A DNA stretch of 64,000 bases from Microvirga lupini (GCF_014191055.1 NZ_JACHWB010000001.1:711875-775874); one strand, 5' to 3'; positions 1-7,720 are shown, numbered from the stretch's first letter. Made by a program: numbers and translations. The notes: generated by a model from the sequence alone, not told the origin.

Positions 1-1008
1 AAGGGCTTCAGCCCTGAGCACGACATGGTGCACACGGTGCCTGACGGCTTCCTGGTGAAGGGCGTCAGCACCTACTACGACGTGGATGGCAAGCCGCGCG
101 GCCAGTGGGTCAAGAGCCAGGTCGACCGCGAGCGCCAGATCGAGCTGCTGCGCGAGGCCTGCGAGGCCATGGTCGAAGAGCTGCCCAAGCTCAAGCCGCG
201 CAAGGATAACGGCCAGTACCTGTCGCACCTGATGGCAACCTACCCGATCGGCGATGCCCACATCGGCATGCGCGCCTGGGCCGAGGAGACGCAGGGCCAG
301 AACTGGGATCTTGAGATCGGTGAGCGGATTCAGTGCGGCGCGATGGCCGCCCTCGTCGAGATGTCGCCGCCAGCCGAGAAGGCGGTCATCATCAACCTTG
401 GGGATTGGTTCCACGCCGACAACATGGAAGGCACGACCAGCCGTAGCGGGCACATCCTGGACATGGACGGCCGCTACGCCAAGATGATCCGCGTCGGCAT
501 CAAGGTCATGCGCCAGTGCATCGAGTCAGCCCTGGGCAAGCACCGCACCGTGCGCGTCATCAACGTGATCGGCAACCACGACGACACCGGCGCCATCTGG
601 CTGGGCATCGCCCTGGGCCACATCTACGCCAACGAGCCGCGCGTCGAGATCGACAACAGCCCGGCGCCGTTCATGTACGTCGAGCACGGCAAGGTGCTGA
701 TCGGCATGCACCACGGCCACACCTGCAAGCCCGACCGCCTGCCTGGCGTGATGGCTGCAGACCAGGCCAAGGCCTGGGGCCGCACCGAGTACCGCTACTG
801 GTTCCTGGGCCACGTCCACCACCAGAGCGTCAAGGAATACGCCGGTGTCACCGTCGAGTCGTTCAACACGCTGACCGCCAAGGACGCGTATGCTGCCTGG
901 GGCGGCTACCGCGCGCAGCAGAACATGAAGTGCATCGTCATGCATTCGGAGTTCGGCGAAGTCGCGCGCCACATCGTCAACCCGGCCATGCTCGAAGGCG
1001 CGGCCTGA
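1..1008 (+). CDS. Metallophosphoesterase, 5' end cut by the window edge
   Basis: The frame is open from base 1, so the real start lies left of the window. Calcineurin-type phosphoesterase motifs occur in order: GDAHIG (base 250), LGDWFHADN (about 400), GNHDD (about 571), HHGH (about 709) and GHVHH (about 808). These give the Asp, Asn and His ligands of a two-metal site. The family hydrolyses phosphoesters, and phage copies are often labelled repair nucleases; the substrate here cannot be told. The next gene starts 22 bases downstream behind AAGGAG, so the two are probably co-transcribed. Confidence 0.85.
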   Translation, partial: KGFSPEHDMVHTVPDGFLVKGVSTYYDVDGKPRGQWVKSQVDRERQIELLREACEAMVEELPKLKPRKDNGQYLSHLMATYPIGDAHIGMRAWAEETQGQNWDLEIGERIQCGAMAALVEMSPPAEKAVIINLGDWFHADNMEGTTSRSGHILDMDGRYAKMIRVGIKVMRQCIESALGKHRTVRVINVIGNHDDTGAIWLGIALGHIYANEPRVEIDNSPAPFMYVEHGKVLIGMHHGHTCKPDRLPGVMAADQAKAWGRTEYRYWFLGHVHHQSVKEYAGVTVESFNTLTAKDAYAAWGGYRAQQNMKCIVMHSEFGEVARHIVNPAMLEGAA

Positions 1009-1030
1009 TCAACCATCACAAGGAGCACCC

Positions 1031-1306
1031 ATGAAGTATTTCGAACTGCCCGTAGGCGTCGTCCTGACCGGCCTGGGCAACGCCCGCCTGATCCACCAGG
1101 GCGGTGGCGTCTTCGTCTGTTCTGACGCACACGCGCCGAAGGTATTCGAGGTGGCTGCGCCGGAGGGCGAGGCCCTGGACACCAGTGCGGTGCCGGAGCT
1201 CGAGTCGATCGCCGACTACGGCGGTGTGTGGCAGCTGGGCAAGCGCGACATCGAGCAGCCAGCGCCGGCCGAGGAGCCTGAGCCCGTCGAGGAGCCTGCC
1301 GAGTGA
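1031..1306 (+). CDS. Hypothetical small acidic protein
   Basis: A 91-residue protein whose ATG follows AAGGAG at the right distance. The N-terminal half looks like a small beta-rich fold (MKYFELPVGVV, GGGVFVCSD). The C-terminus is a Pro/Glu-rich tail (EEPEPVEEPAE) that is probably disordered. No family was recognised. Its stop overlaps the GTG start of the membrane protein gene that follows, so the two are translationally coupled. Confidence 0.65.
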   Translation: MKYFELPVGVVLTGLGNARLIHQGGGVFVCSDAHAPKVFEVAAPEGEALDTSAVPELESIADYGGVWQLGKRDIEQPAPAEEPEPVEEPAE

Positions 1307-1602
1307 GCCTCGTTCTCTGGTTCCTGCTCCTGGTCGTCCAGAACGCCGCCTTCACCTGGGTTAGCCGCGCGCGTAACTCCGGCAGCTACGGCTACCACGC
1401 GATCGCCGCGGTGTTCAGCAACGGCATCTGGTTCGTATCGCAGTTCCTCCTGATCGGCATGGTGGTGCGCCCGGGCATGCAGCTGAGCGACGCCTACCAC
1501 CTGGGCGCGGTCTACATCGCCGGCACGGTCACCGGTTCGGTGCTGATGCACTGGGTGTCGGTGCGCTGGCTGGAGCAGGGCAAGCGCAAGGTGGGCGGGT
1601 AG
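1303..1602 (+). CDS. Small integral membrane protein
   Basis: A 99-residue protein starting at a GTG that overlaps the preceding stop (GTGA). Three hydrophobic stretches are visible: about residues 2-18, 30-52 and 66-82. A basic tail (WLEQGKRKVGG) suggests a cytoplasmic C-terminus. It ends the first accessory operon; a strong terminator begins about 40 bases later. The role is unknown; a holin-like or superinfection function is possible but nothing shows it. Confidence 0.65.
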   Translation: MSLVLWFLLLVVQNAAFTWVSRARNSGSYGYHAIAAVFSNGIWFVSQFLLIGMVVRPGMQLSDAYHLGAVYIAGTVTGSVLMHWVSVRWLEQGKRKVGG

Positions 1603-1642
1603 CCAGACTGCGAGTCTGGGTGTCACCACCTGCAACACCAGC

Positions 1643-1676
1643 AGCGGCGCGCCATCTGAGCGCGCCGCTCTGTTTC
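1643..1676 (+). terminator. Rho-independent terminator
   Basis: Ten-base stem AGCGGCGCGC / GCGCGCCGCT with a 7-base loop, followed by CTGTTTC. It closes the operon 1-1602 and forms the first half of a recurring cassette boundary. Confidence 0.75.
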
Positions 1677-1693
1677 GGGCGCGTATCGGGCGC
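1677..1693 (+). repeat. GGGCGC-N5-GGGCGC boundary repeat 1
   Basis: Two GGGCGC copies start 11 bp apart (1677 and 1688), directly after the terminator tail and before the HigBA promoter. The same pair with the same spacing occurs at 4377, 7182, 10921, 21034 and 62958. Confidence 0.7.
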
Positions 1694-1711
1694 CTCGGCA
1701 TGGATTCACAC

Positions 1712-1740
1712 TTGACCGCTATACCGCCTCACGGTATAGG
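1712..1740 (+). promoter_or_regulatory. HigBA promoter with inverted-repeat operator
   Basis: TTGACC (1712-1717), a 17-base spacer, then TATAGG (1735-1740). An inverted repeat CTATACC (1719-1725) / GGTATAG (1733-1739) fills the spacer and the -10 box. This is where an XRE antitoxin such as the HigA-like product would bind to repress its own operon (inference). Confidence 0.7.
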
Positions 1741-1746
1741 CTGATC

Positions 1747-2037
1747 ATGATATCGAGCTTCCGAGATGCCTGGCTGCATGAGTTCTACGTCAACGGTACC
1801 GGGCACCGGCTGATCCCTGGCGCTATGGAAGGGGCTCTGGCCAGGAAGCTGGACATCATCCGCTTCGCCACGACCGAGGGCGATCTGCGGGTACCGCCCG
1901 GGAACCGGTTCGAGCACCTGCACGGCAAGCTGGCCGCCTACTGCTCGATCCGGGTCAACAAGCAGTACCGCCTGATCTTCCGCTGGAACGACGGCAAAGC
2001 GAGCGACGTATACCTGGATCCGCACACGTACCGGTGA
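1747..2037 (+). CDS. higB: HigB-like toxin (RelE/ParE superfamily)
   Basis: A 96-residue protein with the HigB pattern: short N-terminal helix, GRFE/NRFEHLHG-like segment (NRFEHLHGKLAAYCS), the RVNKQYRLIFRW strand, and the C-terminal DPHTYR. HigB toxins are ribosome-dependent mRNA endonucleases; the basic and aromatic residues of that surface (H, R, Y) are present. The antitoxin gene follows with a 4-base overlap in the toxin-first order typical of higBA. The promoter upstream carries an inverted repeat, so the pair looks intact and autoregulated. In a prophage it may stabilise the element or act against other phages. Confidence 0.88.
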   Translation: MISSFRDAWLHEFYVNGTGHRLIPGAMEGALARKLDIIRFATTEGDLRVPPGNRFEHLHGKLAAYCSIRVNKQYRLIFRWNDGKASDVYLDPHTYR

Positions 2038-2348
2038 GAGACATGATCGAGACCAACCGCAAGCCCACGACTGTCGGCGAGATCCTGACCGCCGAGTTCC
2101 TGGAGCCGATGGAGCTGACCCAGACCGACCTGGCCCGGGCCATGGGCGTGCAGACGCGCCTGGTCAACGAGCTGTGCCGCGATCGCCGGGCCGTGACCGC
2201 GGACACCGCCCTGATGCTGGCCGGCGTGTTCGGCACGTCGCCTGAATTCTGGCTCAACGCCCAGCAGGCCACCGACCTGTGGGAGGCCATGCACGACGAG
2301 AAGCGCCGGCAGCGTATTGCCCGGGCGCGGCCGCTGCAGGCTGCCTGA
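2034..2348 (+). CDS. higA: HigA-like antitoxin, XRE-family repressor
   Basis: A helix-turn-helix protein of about 100 residues. The start is either the GTG at 2034 (GTGA overlap with the toxin stop) or the ATG at 2043. The HTH core is TQTDLARAMGVQTRLVNEL, followed by the ALMLAGVFGTSPEFWLN segment characteristic of the HigA/VapI group. It should neutralise the preceding toxin and repress the operon through the inverted repeat at 1719-1739. Its distance to the next promoter (about 25 bases) shows that the pair is its own transcription unit. Confidence 0.88.
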   Translation: MRDMIETNRKPTTVGEILTAEFLEPMELTQTDLARAMGVQTRLVNELCRDRRAVTADTALMLAGVFGTSPEFWLNAQQATDLWEAMHDEKRRQRIARARPLQAA

Positions 2349-2371
2349 TAGGTTCACGCTGTCTCCCGTGA

Positions 2372-2401
2372 TTGCACGCAATATCGTTACTCAGATATGA
2401 T
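2372..2401 (+). promoter_or_regulatory. TTGC-class promoter for the methyltransferase operon
   Basis: TTGCAC (2372-2377), an 18-base spacer and TATGAT (2396-2401), one of seven promoters of this form in the window. The methyltransferase start is 46 bases further on, behind GGGAG. Confidence 0.65.
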
Positions 2402-2446
2402 GCGTGAAATCACGATCAAGCCAGGAAACAACCTGGCGGGAGACTT

Positions 2447-3661
2447 ATGGAAGCGCCGTACCAGCTTCACCTGGGCGACTGCCTGGCAGTGCTCAAAACC
2501 CTACCTGACAACTCCGTCGACAGCATCGTCACCGACCCTCCCTATGGCCTGAGCAAAGAGCCCGACATGCTCGAGGTGTTGCGCCACTGGATGGCCGGCG
2601 ACGACTACCAGCACAAGGGCGGCGGTTTCATGGGCAAGACCTGGGACAGCTTCGTGCCCGGGCCGAGCGTGTGGCGCGAGAGCCTGCGCGTGCTCAAGCC
2701 TGGCGGCCACCTGCTGGCGTTCTTCGGCACGCGGACGCAGGACATGGGCACGCTGGCTATTCGTTTGGCTGGCTTCGAGATCCGCGACAGCATCGCCTGG
2801 GTGTACGGGTCGGGTTTCCCGAAGTCGCACAATCTTGAGGGCGAGTGGGAAGGCTGGGGTACTGCGCTCAAGCCGGCGCTGGAGCCGATCGCGGTGGCGC
2901 GCAAGCCATTCCGCGGCACCGTGGCGACCAACGTGCTGGCGCACGGCACTGGGGCGCTGAATATCGATGGGTGCCGGGTCGGTACGACGGTCGAGACATG
3001 GCCAAAGTCGAAAAGTTACACTCGACAGGAGCCTGGCGGTCGAGGCGAGAAGGAGTACCAGCTTACAGGAGAGGCGCCCGCCGGCCGCTGGCCCGCCAAC
3101 CTGATCCACGACGGCAGCGACGAGGTGGTGGAGCTTTTCCCTGCGCAGGCCGGCGCAGCTGCTCCGGTGCGAGGCACTGAGGACAGCAAGGCCAGCGTCG
3201 GCAATGTGACTGGCGAGCGTGAGCGTGTTCCTGGCGCCTTCCACGCCGACAACGGCAGCGCTGCCCGCTTCTTCTACTGCGCCAAGGCCAGCCGCAAGGA
3301 TCGCCACGAGGGCCTGGATGATCCTGGCGCTCAATTCAAGCGCGGCACCACCCTGCGCCAGGTCGAGAACACCGCGACAACCGGCAACAACCACCCGACC
3401 GTCAAGCCCACCGACCTGATGGCCTACCTGTGTCGGCTGGTGACGCCGCCGGGCGGTGTGGTGCTTGACCCGTTCATGGGTAGCGGCAGTACCGGCAAGG
3501 CCGCCATGCGCGAGGGCTTCCGCTTCATCGGCTGCGAGCTGTCGCCGGAGTACCTGGCGATCGCCGAGGCGCGCATCGAGCACGAGCTGGTGAAGCGCGC
3601 GCCTGAGCCAGCGGTCGTGCAGGCGGTGCAGCAGGATATGTTCGCCCAGGAGGCCGTGTGA
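2447..3661 (+). CDS. DNA methyltransferase (N4-cytosine / N6-adenine type)
   Basis: A 404-residue protein. The catalytic motif IV TDPPYG is at about residues 30-35 and the SAM-binding motif I DPFMGSGSTG is near residue 340. This order, catalytic before SAM-binding, is that of the beta class of amino-methyltransferases. LKPGGHLLAFFGTRT is the usual motif after the catalytic site, and a variable target-recognition region lies between. The product methylates the exocyclic amino group of adenine or cytosine; the site is not predictable. A PD-(D/E)xK protein gene overlaps its stop codon. Phage methyltransferases commonly protect against host restriction. Confidence 0.9.
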   Translation: MEAPYQLHLGDCLAVLKTLPDNSVDSIVTDPPYGLSKEPDMLEVLRHWMAGDDYQHKGGGFMGKTWDSFVPGPSVWRESLRVLKPGGHLLAFFGTRTQDMGTLAIRLAGFEIRDSIAWVYGSGFPKSHNLEGEWEGWGTALKPALEPIAVARKPFRGTVATNVLAHGTGALNIDGCRVGTTVETWPKSKSYTRQEPGGRGEKEYQLTGEAPAGRWPANLIHDGSDEVVELFPAQAGAAAPVRGTEDSKASVGNVTGERERVPGAFHADNGSAARFFYCAKASRKDRHEGLDDPGAQFKRGTTLRQVENTATTGNNHPTVKPTDLMAYLCRLVTPPGGVVLDPFMGSGSTGKAAMREGFRFIGCELSPEYLAIAEARIEHELVKRAPEPAVVQAVQQDMFAQEAV

Positions 3662-4308
3662 GCCTCCTTATCCCGATGTCGCACGCCGACCTGTGCGCCA
3701 CCGCGGTGAAGTGGCTGAAGCGGGCGAACTCGGCCGGCGGCCCGGGCTGCCACGTGGCGGTCAGCGAGTGCCGGTCGGGCTGGACTGGTGAGGTGCCGGA
3801 CGCGATCGGGTTCCGCGCTGCTGGCAGCTACGACGACGGGTCGGTCGTGGTCGAGTGCAAGACCAGCCGTGCCGACTTCCTGGCCGATCGCAAGAAGGCG
3901 CACCGCACCACCGGCGGCTGCGGCAACTGGCGGTATTTCATGGCGCCAGAGGGGCTGATCAGCCCTGACGAGCTGCCGCCAGGCTGGGGCCTGCTCACGG
4001 TGAACAGCCGCGGGCACGTGAAGGCAGTGGCCGGCCCTGCGGCGCACTACGGCGGGCGGTACGACGCCAGGCTCGAGGCCATCGAGGCCTTCCGCCACGT
4101 CGCCGATCGCGACCGCGAGCAGTTCCTGCTGACGAAGTTGCTGCACCGTGTCGGCGATGCCGAGGAGATGAACCGGAAGATCAAGGCTGTCTACGCGGAG
4201 CAGACCAGGCTGATCAATCGCGTGAACTCGCAGATCAGGGAACTCGACGAGCTGCGCAACGAGAACTGGCGCCTGAAGCACGCGCTTGAGCAGGCTCAAT
4301 CCAGATAG
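3658..4308 (+). CDS. PD-(D/E)xK nuclease-like protein (MmcB-like) with C-terminal coiled coil
   Basis: A 216-residue protein starting at GTG, overlapping the methyltransferase stop by four bases. The segment PDAIGF ... SVVVECKTSRADFLAD fits a PD-(D/E)xK active site (Asp, then Glu-x-Lys). KKAHRTTGGCGNWRYFMAP resembles the conserved part of MmcB-like proteins. Residues from about 165 to the end form a predicted coiled coil. The tight coupling with a methyltransferase suggests a DNA modification or processing pair; a true restriction partner cannot be claimed from sequence alone. Confidence 0.65.
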   Translation: MSLLIPMSHADLCATAVKWLKRANSAGGPGCHVAVSECRSGWTGEVPDAIGFRAAGSYDDGSVVVECKTSRADFLADRKKAHRTTGGCGNWRYFMAPEGLISPDELPPGWGLLTVNSRGHVKAVAGPAAHYGGRYDARLEAIEAFRHVADRDREQFLLTKLLHRVGDAEEMNRKIKAVYAEQTRLINRVNSQIRELDELRNENWRLKHALEQAQSR

Positions 4309-4341
4309 ATAATCAGGGCGTCACAGCTCAGGAACACAAGG

Positions 4342-4373
4342 ACGGCGCGGCCTGCGAGGGTTGCGCCGTTTTC
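4342..4373 (+). terminator. Rho-independent terminator
   Basis: Stem ACGGCGC / GCGCCGT followed by TTTC, ending the methyltransferase operon. It is preceded at 4313 by TCAGGGCGTCACAG, a segment repeated at 7118 and in weaker form at 1614. Confidence 0.6.
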
Positions 4374-4376
4374 ATT

Positions 4377-4393
4377 GGGCGCACATAGGGCGC
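4377..4393 (+). repeat. GGGCGC-N5-GGGCGC boundary repeat 2
   Basis: GGGCGC at 4377 and 4388, 11 bp apart, between the terminator and the promoter of the SPFH gene. Confidence 0.7.
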
Positions 4394-4398
4394 AGGTG

Positions 4399-4428
4399 TT
4401 GCAATTGATCAGAAAAGAGTAATAGAAT
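4399..4428 (+). promoter_or_regulatory. TTGC-class promoter for the SPFH operon
   Basis: TTGCAA (4399-4404), 18-base spacer, TAGAAT (4423-4428). It lies six bases after the GGGCGC pair. Confidence 0.6.
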
Positions 4429-4477
4429 TGCGTCACTGCCGAGGCATGAGCCAGGCAGAACTCCAGAGGAAAGGAAT

Positions 4478-5344
4478 GTGGAAAGTAACGTTCGCGGTTA
4501 TGCGGTAAAAGGTCTTGTGGCAGTGGCGGCTCTGCTTCTGTTTGTGGCAGCCATTCTGAGCTTCTACACCGTCGACGAGAAGGAACGTGGCGTGGTGCTG
4601 CGTAACGGTGCGTTCGTCGAGGTGGCGGATCCCGGCCTGCACTGGAAGATCCCCTTCATTGACACGGTGAAGACCATCTCGGTGCAGAACAACGCCAACA
4701 ACTGGAACGGTCTGCAGGCCTACAGCCGCGACCAGCAAGCCGCATCGCTGGTGGTGTCGGTCAGCTGGCACGTTCCACCAGGCGAAGTCGCTGCCGTGTA
4801 CCGTGGCTACGGCGACCTGGAAGGTCTGCTGGCCCGAGCCATTGCCCGCCACGTGCCGACCCAGGTCGAGAACGTGTTCGGCCAGTACACCGCCGTCAAC
4901 GCTGTGCAGCAGCGCGGCAAGCTCGTCACGGACATTGCTTCGGCGATCAAGGGCGCCATTACCGGCCCAGTGGTGATCGACAGCGTCCAGGTCGAGAACA
5001 TCGACTTCAGTGATGCCTACGAGAAGTCGATCGAAGAGCGCATGCGGGCCGAAGTCGCCGTGAAAACCCGCGAGCAACAGCTGGCCACCGAGCAGATCCA
5101 GGCGCAGATCGTGGTCACCCAGGCCCAGGCCACGGCTGACTCAGCGCTCGCTGCCTCCCGTGCCAAGGCTGAAGGTATCGCGCTGCTGGGTGCCGCGGAA
5201 GCCGAGGCGATCAAGGCTCGTGCTCAGGCCCTGGGCAGCAACCCGGAGCTGGTGGAGCTGACCAAGGCAGAGCGTTGGAACGGTGCCCTGCCTTCGACCA
5301 TGCTGCCGAACCAGGCGCTGCCGTTCATCGAAGCCAAGAAGTAA
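4478..5344 (+). CDS. SPFH/prohibitin-domain membrane protein
   Basis: A 288-residue protein starting at GTG behind GAGGAAAGGAA. One membrane helix (about residues 8-27) is followed by the prohibitin start TVDEKERGVVLRNGAF and the segment DPGLHWKIPFIDTV. The band-7 domain runs to about residue 185, then a long Ala/Glu/Gln coiled coil (residues 190-260). Prohibitin-like proteins form membrane rings that scaffold proteases or protect the membrane. It is preceded by its own TTGC promoter and followed by small accessory genes, so it is probably expressed early or from the lysogen. Its phage role is unknown. Confidence 0.85.
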   Translation: MESNVRGYAVKGLVAVAALLLFVAAILSFYTVDEKERGVVLRNGAFVEVADPGLHWKIPFIDTVKTISVQNNANNWNGLQAYSRDQQAASLVVSVSWHVPPGEVAAVYRGYGDLEGLLARAIARHVPTQVENVFGQYTAVNAVQQRGKLVTDIASAIKGAITGPVVIDSVQVENIDFSDAYEKSIEERMRAEVAVKTREQQLATEQIQAQIVVTQAQATADSALAASRAKAEGIALLGAAEAEAIKARAQALGSNPELVELTKAERWNGALPSTMLPNQALPFIEAKK

Positions 5345-5411
5345 TGCAATCGGGCGCCCCGGCGCCCAACCCTTAGAACAACAGCAGGCGCGGCCTGCAG
5401 GGGAAAGGAAG

Positions 5412-5705
5412 GTGAGCAAACAGAACGAGCTGGAGCTGAACAGTACCAGCACTCTCGCCCTAACGGGCAACGCCCTGGGCCACGAGTTCGGGCATCAGGA
5501 CTACGGCACGCTGCAACTGAATGGCGTGCGCCTGGTGAATGAGGCCTGGCTGCTCGGCATGATTGAGCAGCGCGACCAGCTCCTGGCGGCGCTGGAGAAT
5601 GCGGAGGAGTGCCTGGCCGGCGTCGATGCAACGGACTACCCGGTCAGCGAAGAGCTTGCGCAGGTGCGCGCCGCCATCGCCGCGGTGAAGGGTGGTGCCC
5701 AATGA
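5412..5705 (+). CDS. Hypothetical phage protein ending KGGAQ
   Basis: A 97-residue protein. The GTG at 5412 was chosen because GGGGAAAGGAAG precedes it; the same leader precedes the genes at 7721, 10145 and 19201. A DQLLAALENAEECLAG segment suggests a helical hairpin, and such proteins are common in Pseudomonas-type phages without known role. The final codons (VKGGAQ) are also the ribosome-binding site of the next gene, which starts in an ATGA overlap. Confidence 0.7.
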   Translation: MSKQNELELNSTSTLALTGNALGHEFGHQDYGTLQLNGVRLVNEAWLLGMIEQRDQLLAALENAEECLAGVDATDYPVSEELAQVRAAIAAVKGGAQ

Positions 5706-6316
5706 GCGCCAAACCAGTGAAGGCCTTCATCATCGAGACCGATGATCCGGAAGAATCCACAATCCAATTCGCTACCACCAACGTGGCGGCCCGCCGGCAG
5801 GGCGCCGATGAGATAGGTACCGACTTCGAGGCTGTGTCCTGCAAGCGCCTGCCGTGGGCCGATCAGTATGTGGACAGCGGCATCCCGGCGCTGGCCTACA
5901 TCGAGAACGACTGGCATGTCAGCTGCGCCAACTGCGGCGCCATGGTGCACAAGGAGTCGGGTTCGACCGACGATGACGGCAACTACGAACCGCACGAACC
6001 TGTGTATCGCGGCGAGCATGTGTTCTGCAGTCCTGGCTGCGAGACTTCGCACGACTCCAAGGTGGCTGAGCAAAACGCGAAGTTCGCCGCCTTCGAGAGC
6101 CGTGTGCGCGAGCTGCGGCCCGACCTGCAGTACAAGTCGTTTCGCGGTGCCTATCCGTACATCACCATGACCGGCGAGTTCATGTTCGATGGCGCCAAGT
6201 ACGGCGGCTCAGTGCGTGACGAAGGTGACGGCGCGCTGTTGTGGTTCGTGGCCAATGGTGACAAGGCCGCATGGGATCAATACGAGGCCGACCAGGCCAA
6301 GTCAGGTGCCCAATGA
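5702..6316 (+). CDS. Hypothetical protein with zinc-ribbon-like cysteines
   Basis: A 204-residue protein coupled to the preceding gene by an ATGA overlap. The N-terminus (KAFIIETDDPEESTIQFATTN) recalls phage proteins with an ASCH-like or nucleotide-sensing look, but this is not firm. CANC (about residue 78), and later CSPGC, form a likely zinc site around residues 78-118. It ends in AKSGAQ, which again carries the Shine-Dalgarno sequence for the following gene. Function unknown. Confidence 0.65.
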   Translation: MSAKPVKAFIIETDDPEESTIQFATTNVAARRQGADEIGTDFEAVSCKRLPWADQYVDSGIPALAYIENDWHVSCANCGAMVHKESGSTDDDGNYEPHEPVYRGEHVFCSPGCETSHDSKVAEQNAKFAAFESRVRELRPDLQYKSFRGAYPYITMTGEFMFDGAKYGGSVRDEGDGALLWFVANGDKAAWDQYEADQAKSGAQ

Positions 6317-6531
6317 AGCCCATCCCAATCTCCGCCGCCGAGCGCATCGCGAAAGAGTTCGGCTACGACCAGGTGATCATCGTCGCCCGCAAGGTCGGCG
6401 ACGATCCTGATCCGCATGGCGAGCACGTGACCACCTTCGGCGTCACCAAGGCGCATTGCGCCGTGGCGGCCAGGGCCGGTGACTTCCTCAAGTACAAGGT
6501 GATGGGCTGGGTTAAGGACGGTGAGAAATGA
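6313..6531 (+). CDS. Hypothetical protein, 72 aa
   Basis: Starts at the ATG overlapping the preceding stop; an upstream in-frame ATG lies inside the previous gene and has no ribosome-binding site. The sequence (AERIAKEFGYDQVIIVARKVGDD, then THGFGVT-like THAHC segment) resembles small phage proteins found in mixed cassettes. Function unknown. Its stop overlaps the DUF2591 gene. Confidence 0.6.
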   Translation: MKPIPISAAERIAKEFGYDQVIIVARKVGDDPDPHGEHVTTFGVTKAHCAVAARAGDFLKYKVMGWVKDGEK

Positions 6532-6926
6532 CGCGCATGATCGAGGTGAAGGTCGCCGAGCTGAGTGGGCGCGCGCTGGACTGGGCTGTCGACGCGGTTG
6601 TTTCTGGCAGGCCGCTGGAGGTGCGCCACCACAAGAGCGGTAACGGCGAGTGGGCGTTCTTCCACGAGGACATCCCGTACCAGCAGGGGCCGGCGCCGTA
6701 CTCGACCGACTGGGCGAAGGGCGGGCCGCTGATCCAGAAGTACCGTATCAGCGTGACAGGCCCAGGCCATTCGCTCGGGTTCTGGTCAGCACACATGCTC
6801 GGAAGCGAGGTCATGAGCTCCTGCCAGGGGCTCAACGCCTTGCAGGCCGCGTGCCGCCGCTTGGTCTACGAGCGCCTGGGCGACACCGTCAGCGTGCCGG
6901 CTGAGCTGGTGGGAGGTGGCGTGTGA
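6528..6926 (+). CDS. DUF2591 (NinX-like) phage protein
   Basis: A 132-residue protein beginning MIEVKVAELSGRALDWAVD (after two residues), the hallmark of the DUF2591 family. It also has YSTDWAKGGPLI in the middle and AACRRLVYERLGDTVSVP at the end. These proteins occur widely in phages and prophages of enterics and pseudomonads and have no established activity. It sits within the overlapping cassette run 5412-7117. Confidence 0.8.
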   Translation: MTRMIEVKVAELSGRALDWAVDAVVSGRPLEVRHHKSGNGEWAFFHEDIPYQQGPAPYSTDWAKGGPLIQKYRISVTGPGHSLGFWSAHMLGSEVMSSCQGLNALQAACRRLVYERLGDTVSVPAELVGGGV

Positions 6927-7117
6927 GTAGCACTCGCGTGTCATCACGCCAGATCCCATGCTGGCCTACGCCGTGCAGTAAAGAGGGATGCGTTTACCTC
7001 AATGCTGACGGCGTTTGCGGCGAGCCCAGAATTAACCGAGGGAATAGCGATGCCGCGTGCCATCGAATGAATCCGAAGGACGTCCTGGCGGCTCTGTCGA
7101 TCACTCCCAGACACTGA
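6923..7117 (+). CDS. Small cysteine-rich hypothetical protein
   Basis: A 64-residue protein starting at a GTG that overlaps the previous stop. Cysteines occur in CWPTPCSKEGC, VCGEP and AACHRM, suggesting a small zinc or iron site. It is the last gene before the hairpin at 7150. Confidence 0.55.
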   Translation: MSSTRVSSRQIPCWPTPCSKEGCVYLNADGVCGEPRINRGNSDAACHRMNPKDVLAALSITPRH

Positions 7118-7149
7118 ATCAGGGTGTCACAGTATCAAGATCAAGCAGC

Positions 7150-7180
7150 GGCGCGGCCTTAAAGGCTGCGCCATTTTTCT
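7150..7180 (+). terminator. Rho-independent terminator
   Basis: Nine-base stem GGCGCGGCC / GGCTGCGCC with one G-T pair and a 5-base loop, then ATTTTTCT. It ends the SPFH cassette run. The TCAGGGTGTCACAG element lies 30 bases upstream. Confidence 0.75.
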
Positions 7181-7181
7181 A

Positions 7182-7198
7182 GGGCGCCAATAGGGCGC
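7182..7198 (+). repeat. GGGCGC-N5-GGGCGC boundary repeat 3
   Basis: GGGCGC at 7182 and 7193, 11 bp apart, between the terminator and the gene at 7219. No TTGC promoter is visible between this copy and the next gene. Confidence 0.7.
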
Positions 7199-7218
7199 AA
7201 AATATTTGAGGAAAGGAC

Positions 7219-7635
7219 ATGTCATTCCCGAACAAAGCAGGCGATCACCAAGACACCGACGACATTCTGCGTGCCGAGCTGAAGGCGGCCGGCATCCCGA
7301 CCATTCAGGAAGCGGATGGAAAAGGCCCTGAGCACATGGCCGAGCTGCTGCGCAAGATGTCGGGCGAGGTCAAAACCTCCGTAATCGGCATCCTGCACGG
7401 CTGGAAGTTCACTCGTGCCTGGTACTACTGGGTCTGCGAAGGCCCGGGCATCGAGGTTGCGGCTGCAGAGGAACTGCACGCCTCACATGGTCGTTCGGTT
7501 CGCGTTGACGGCCACTGCGGCTGCCCTAGCCCTCGCGAGCAGTACAAGGGGCTGGCTGTCGGTCTCTACCATGTAGACGACGCGGACGGCCTCAAGGCCC
7601 TGGCCGACACCATCCGCAAATTGGTCGGTGAATAG
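7219..7635 (+). CDS. Hypothetical phage protein, 138 aa
   Basis: ATG start behind GAGGAAAGGAC. The middle segment (KTSVIGILHGWKFTRAWYYWVCEGPGIEVAAAEELH) and CGCPSPREQ resemble a small phage protein family seen beside other accessory genes. No enzymatic motif is clear. It is a single-gene unit: a new promoter follows nine bases after its stop. Confidence 0.65.
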   Translation: MSFPNKAGDHQDTDDILRAELKAAGIPTIQEADGKGPEHMAELLRKMSGEVKTSVIGILHGWKFTRAWYYWVCEGPGIEVAAAEELHASHGRSVRVDGHCGCPSPREQYKGLAVGLYHVDDADGLKALADTIRKLVGE

Positions 7636-7643
7636 CGCAGGCG

Positions 7644-7673
7644 TTGCGCATATTTGAGCAAGTAAGTTACACT
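7644..7673 (+). promoter_or_regulatory. TTGC-class promoter with palindromic operator
   Basis: TTGCGC (7644-7649), 18-base spacer, TACACT (7668-7673). The segment 7644-7661 is a near-perfect inverted repeat (TTGCGCA-TATT-TGAGCAA) that matches the perfect one at 19124-19141. It overlaps the -35 box, as expected for a repressor site. Confidence 0.7.
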
Positions 7674-7720
7674 CGCCACAAGACAAACAACCGCCGGCAT
7701 GACCGGCCAAGGAAAGGAAG

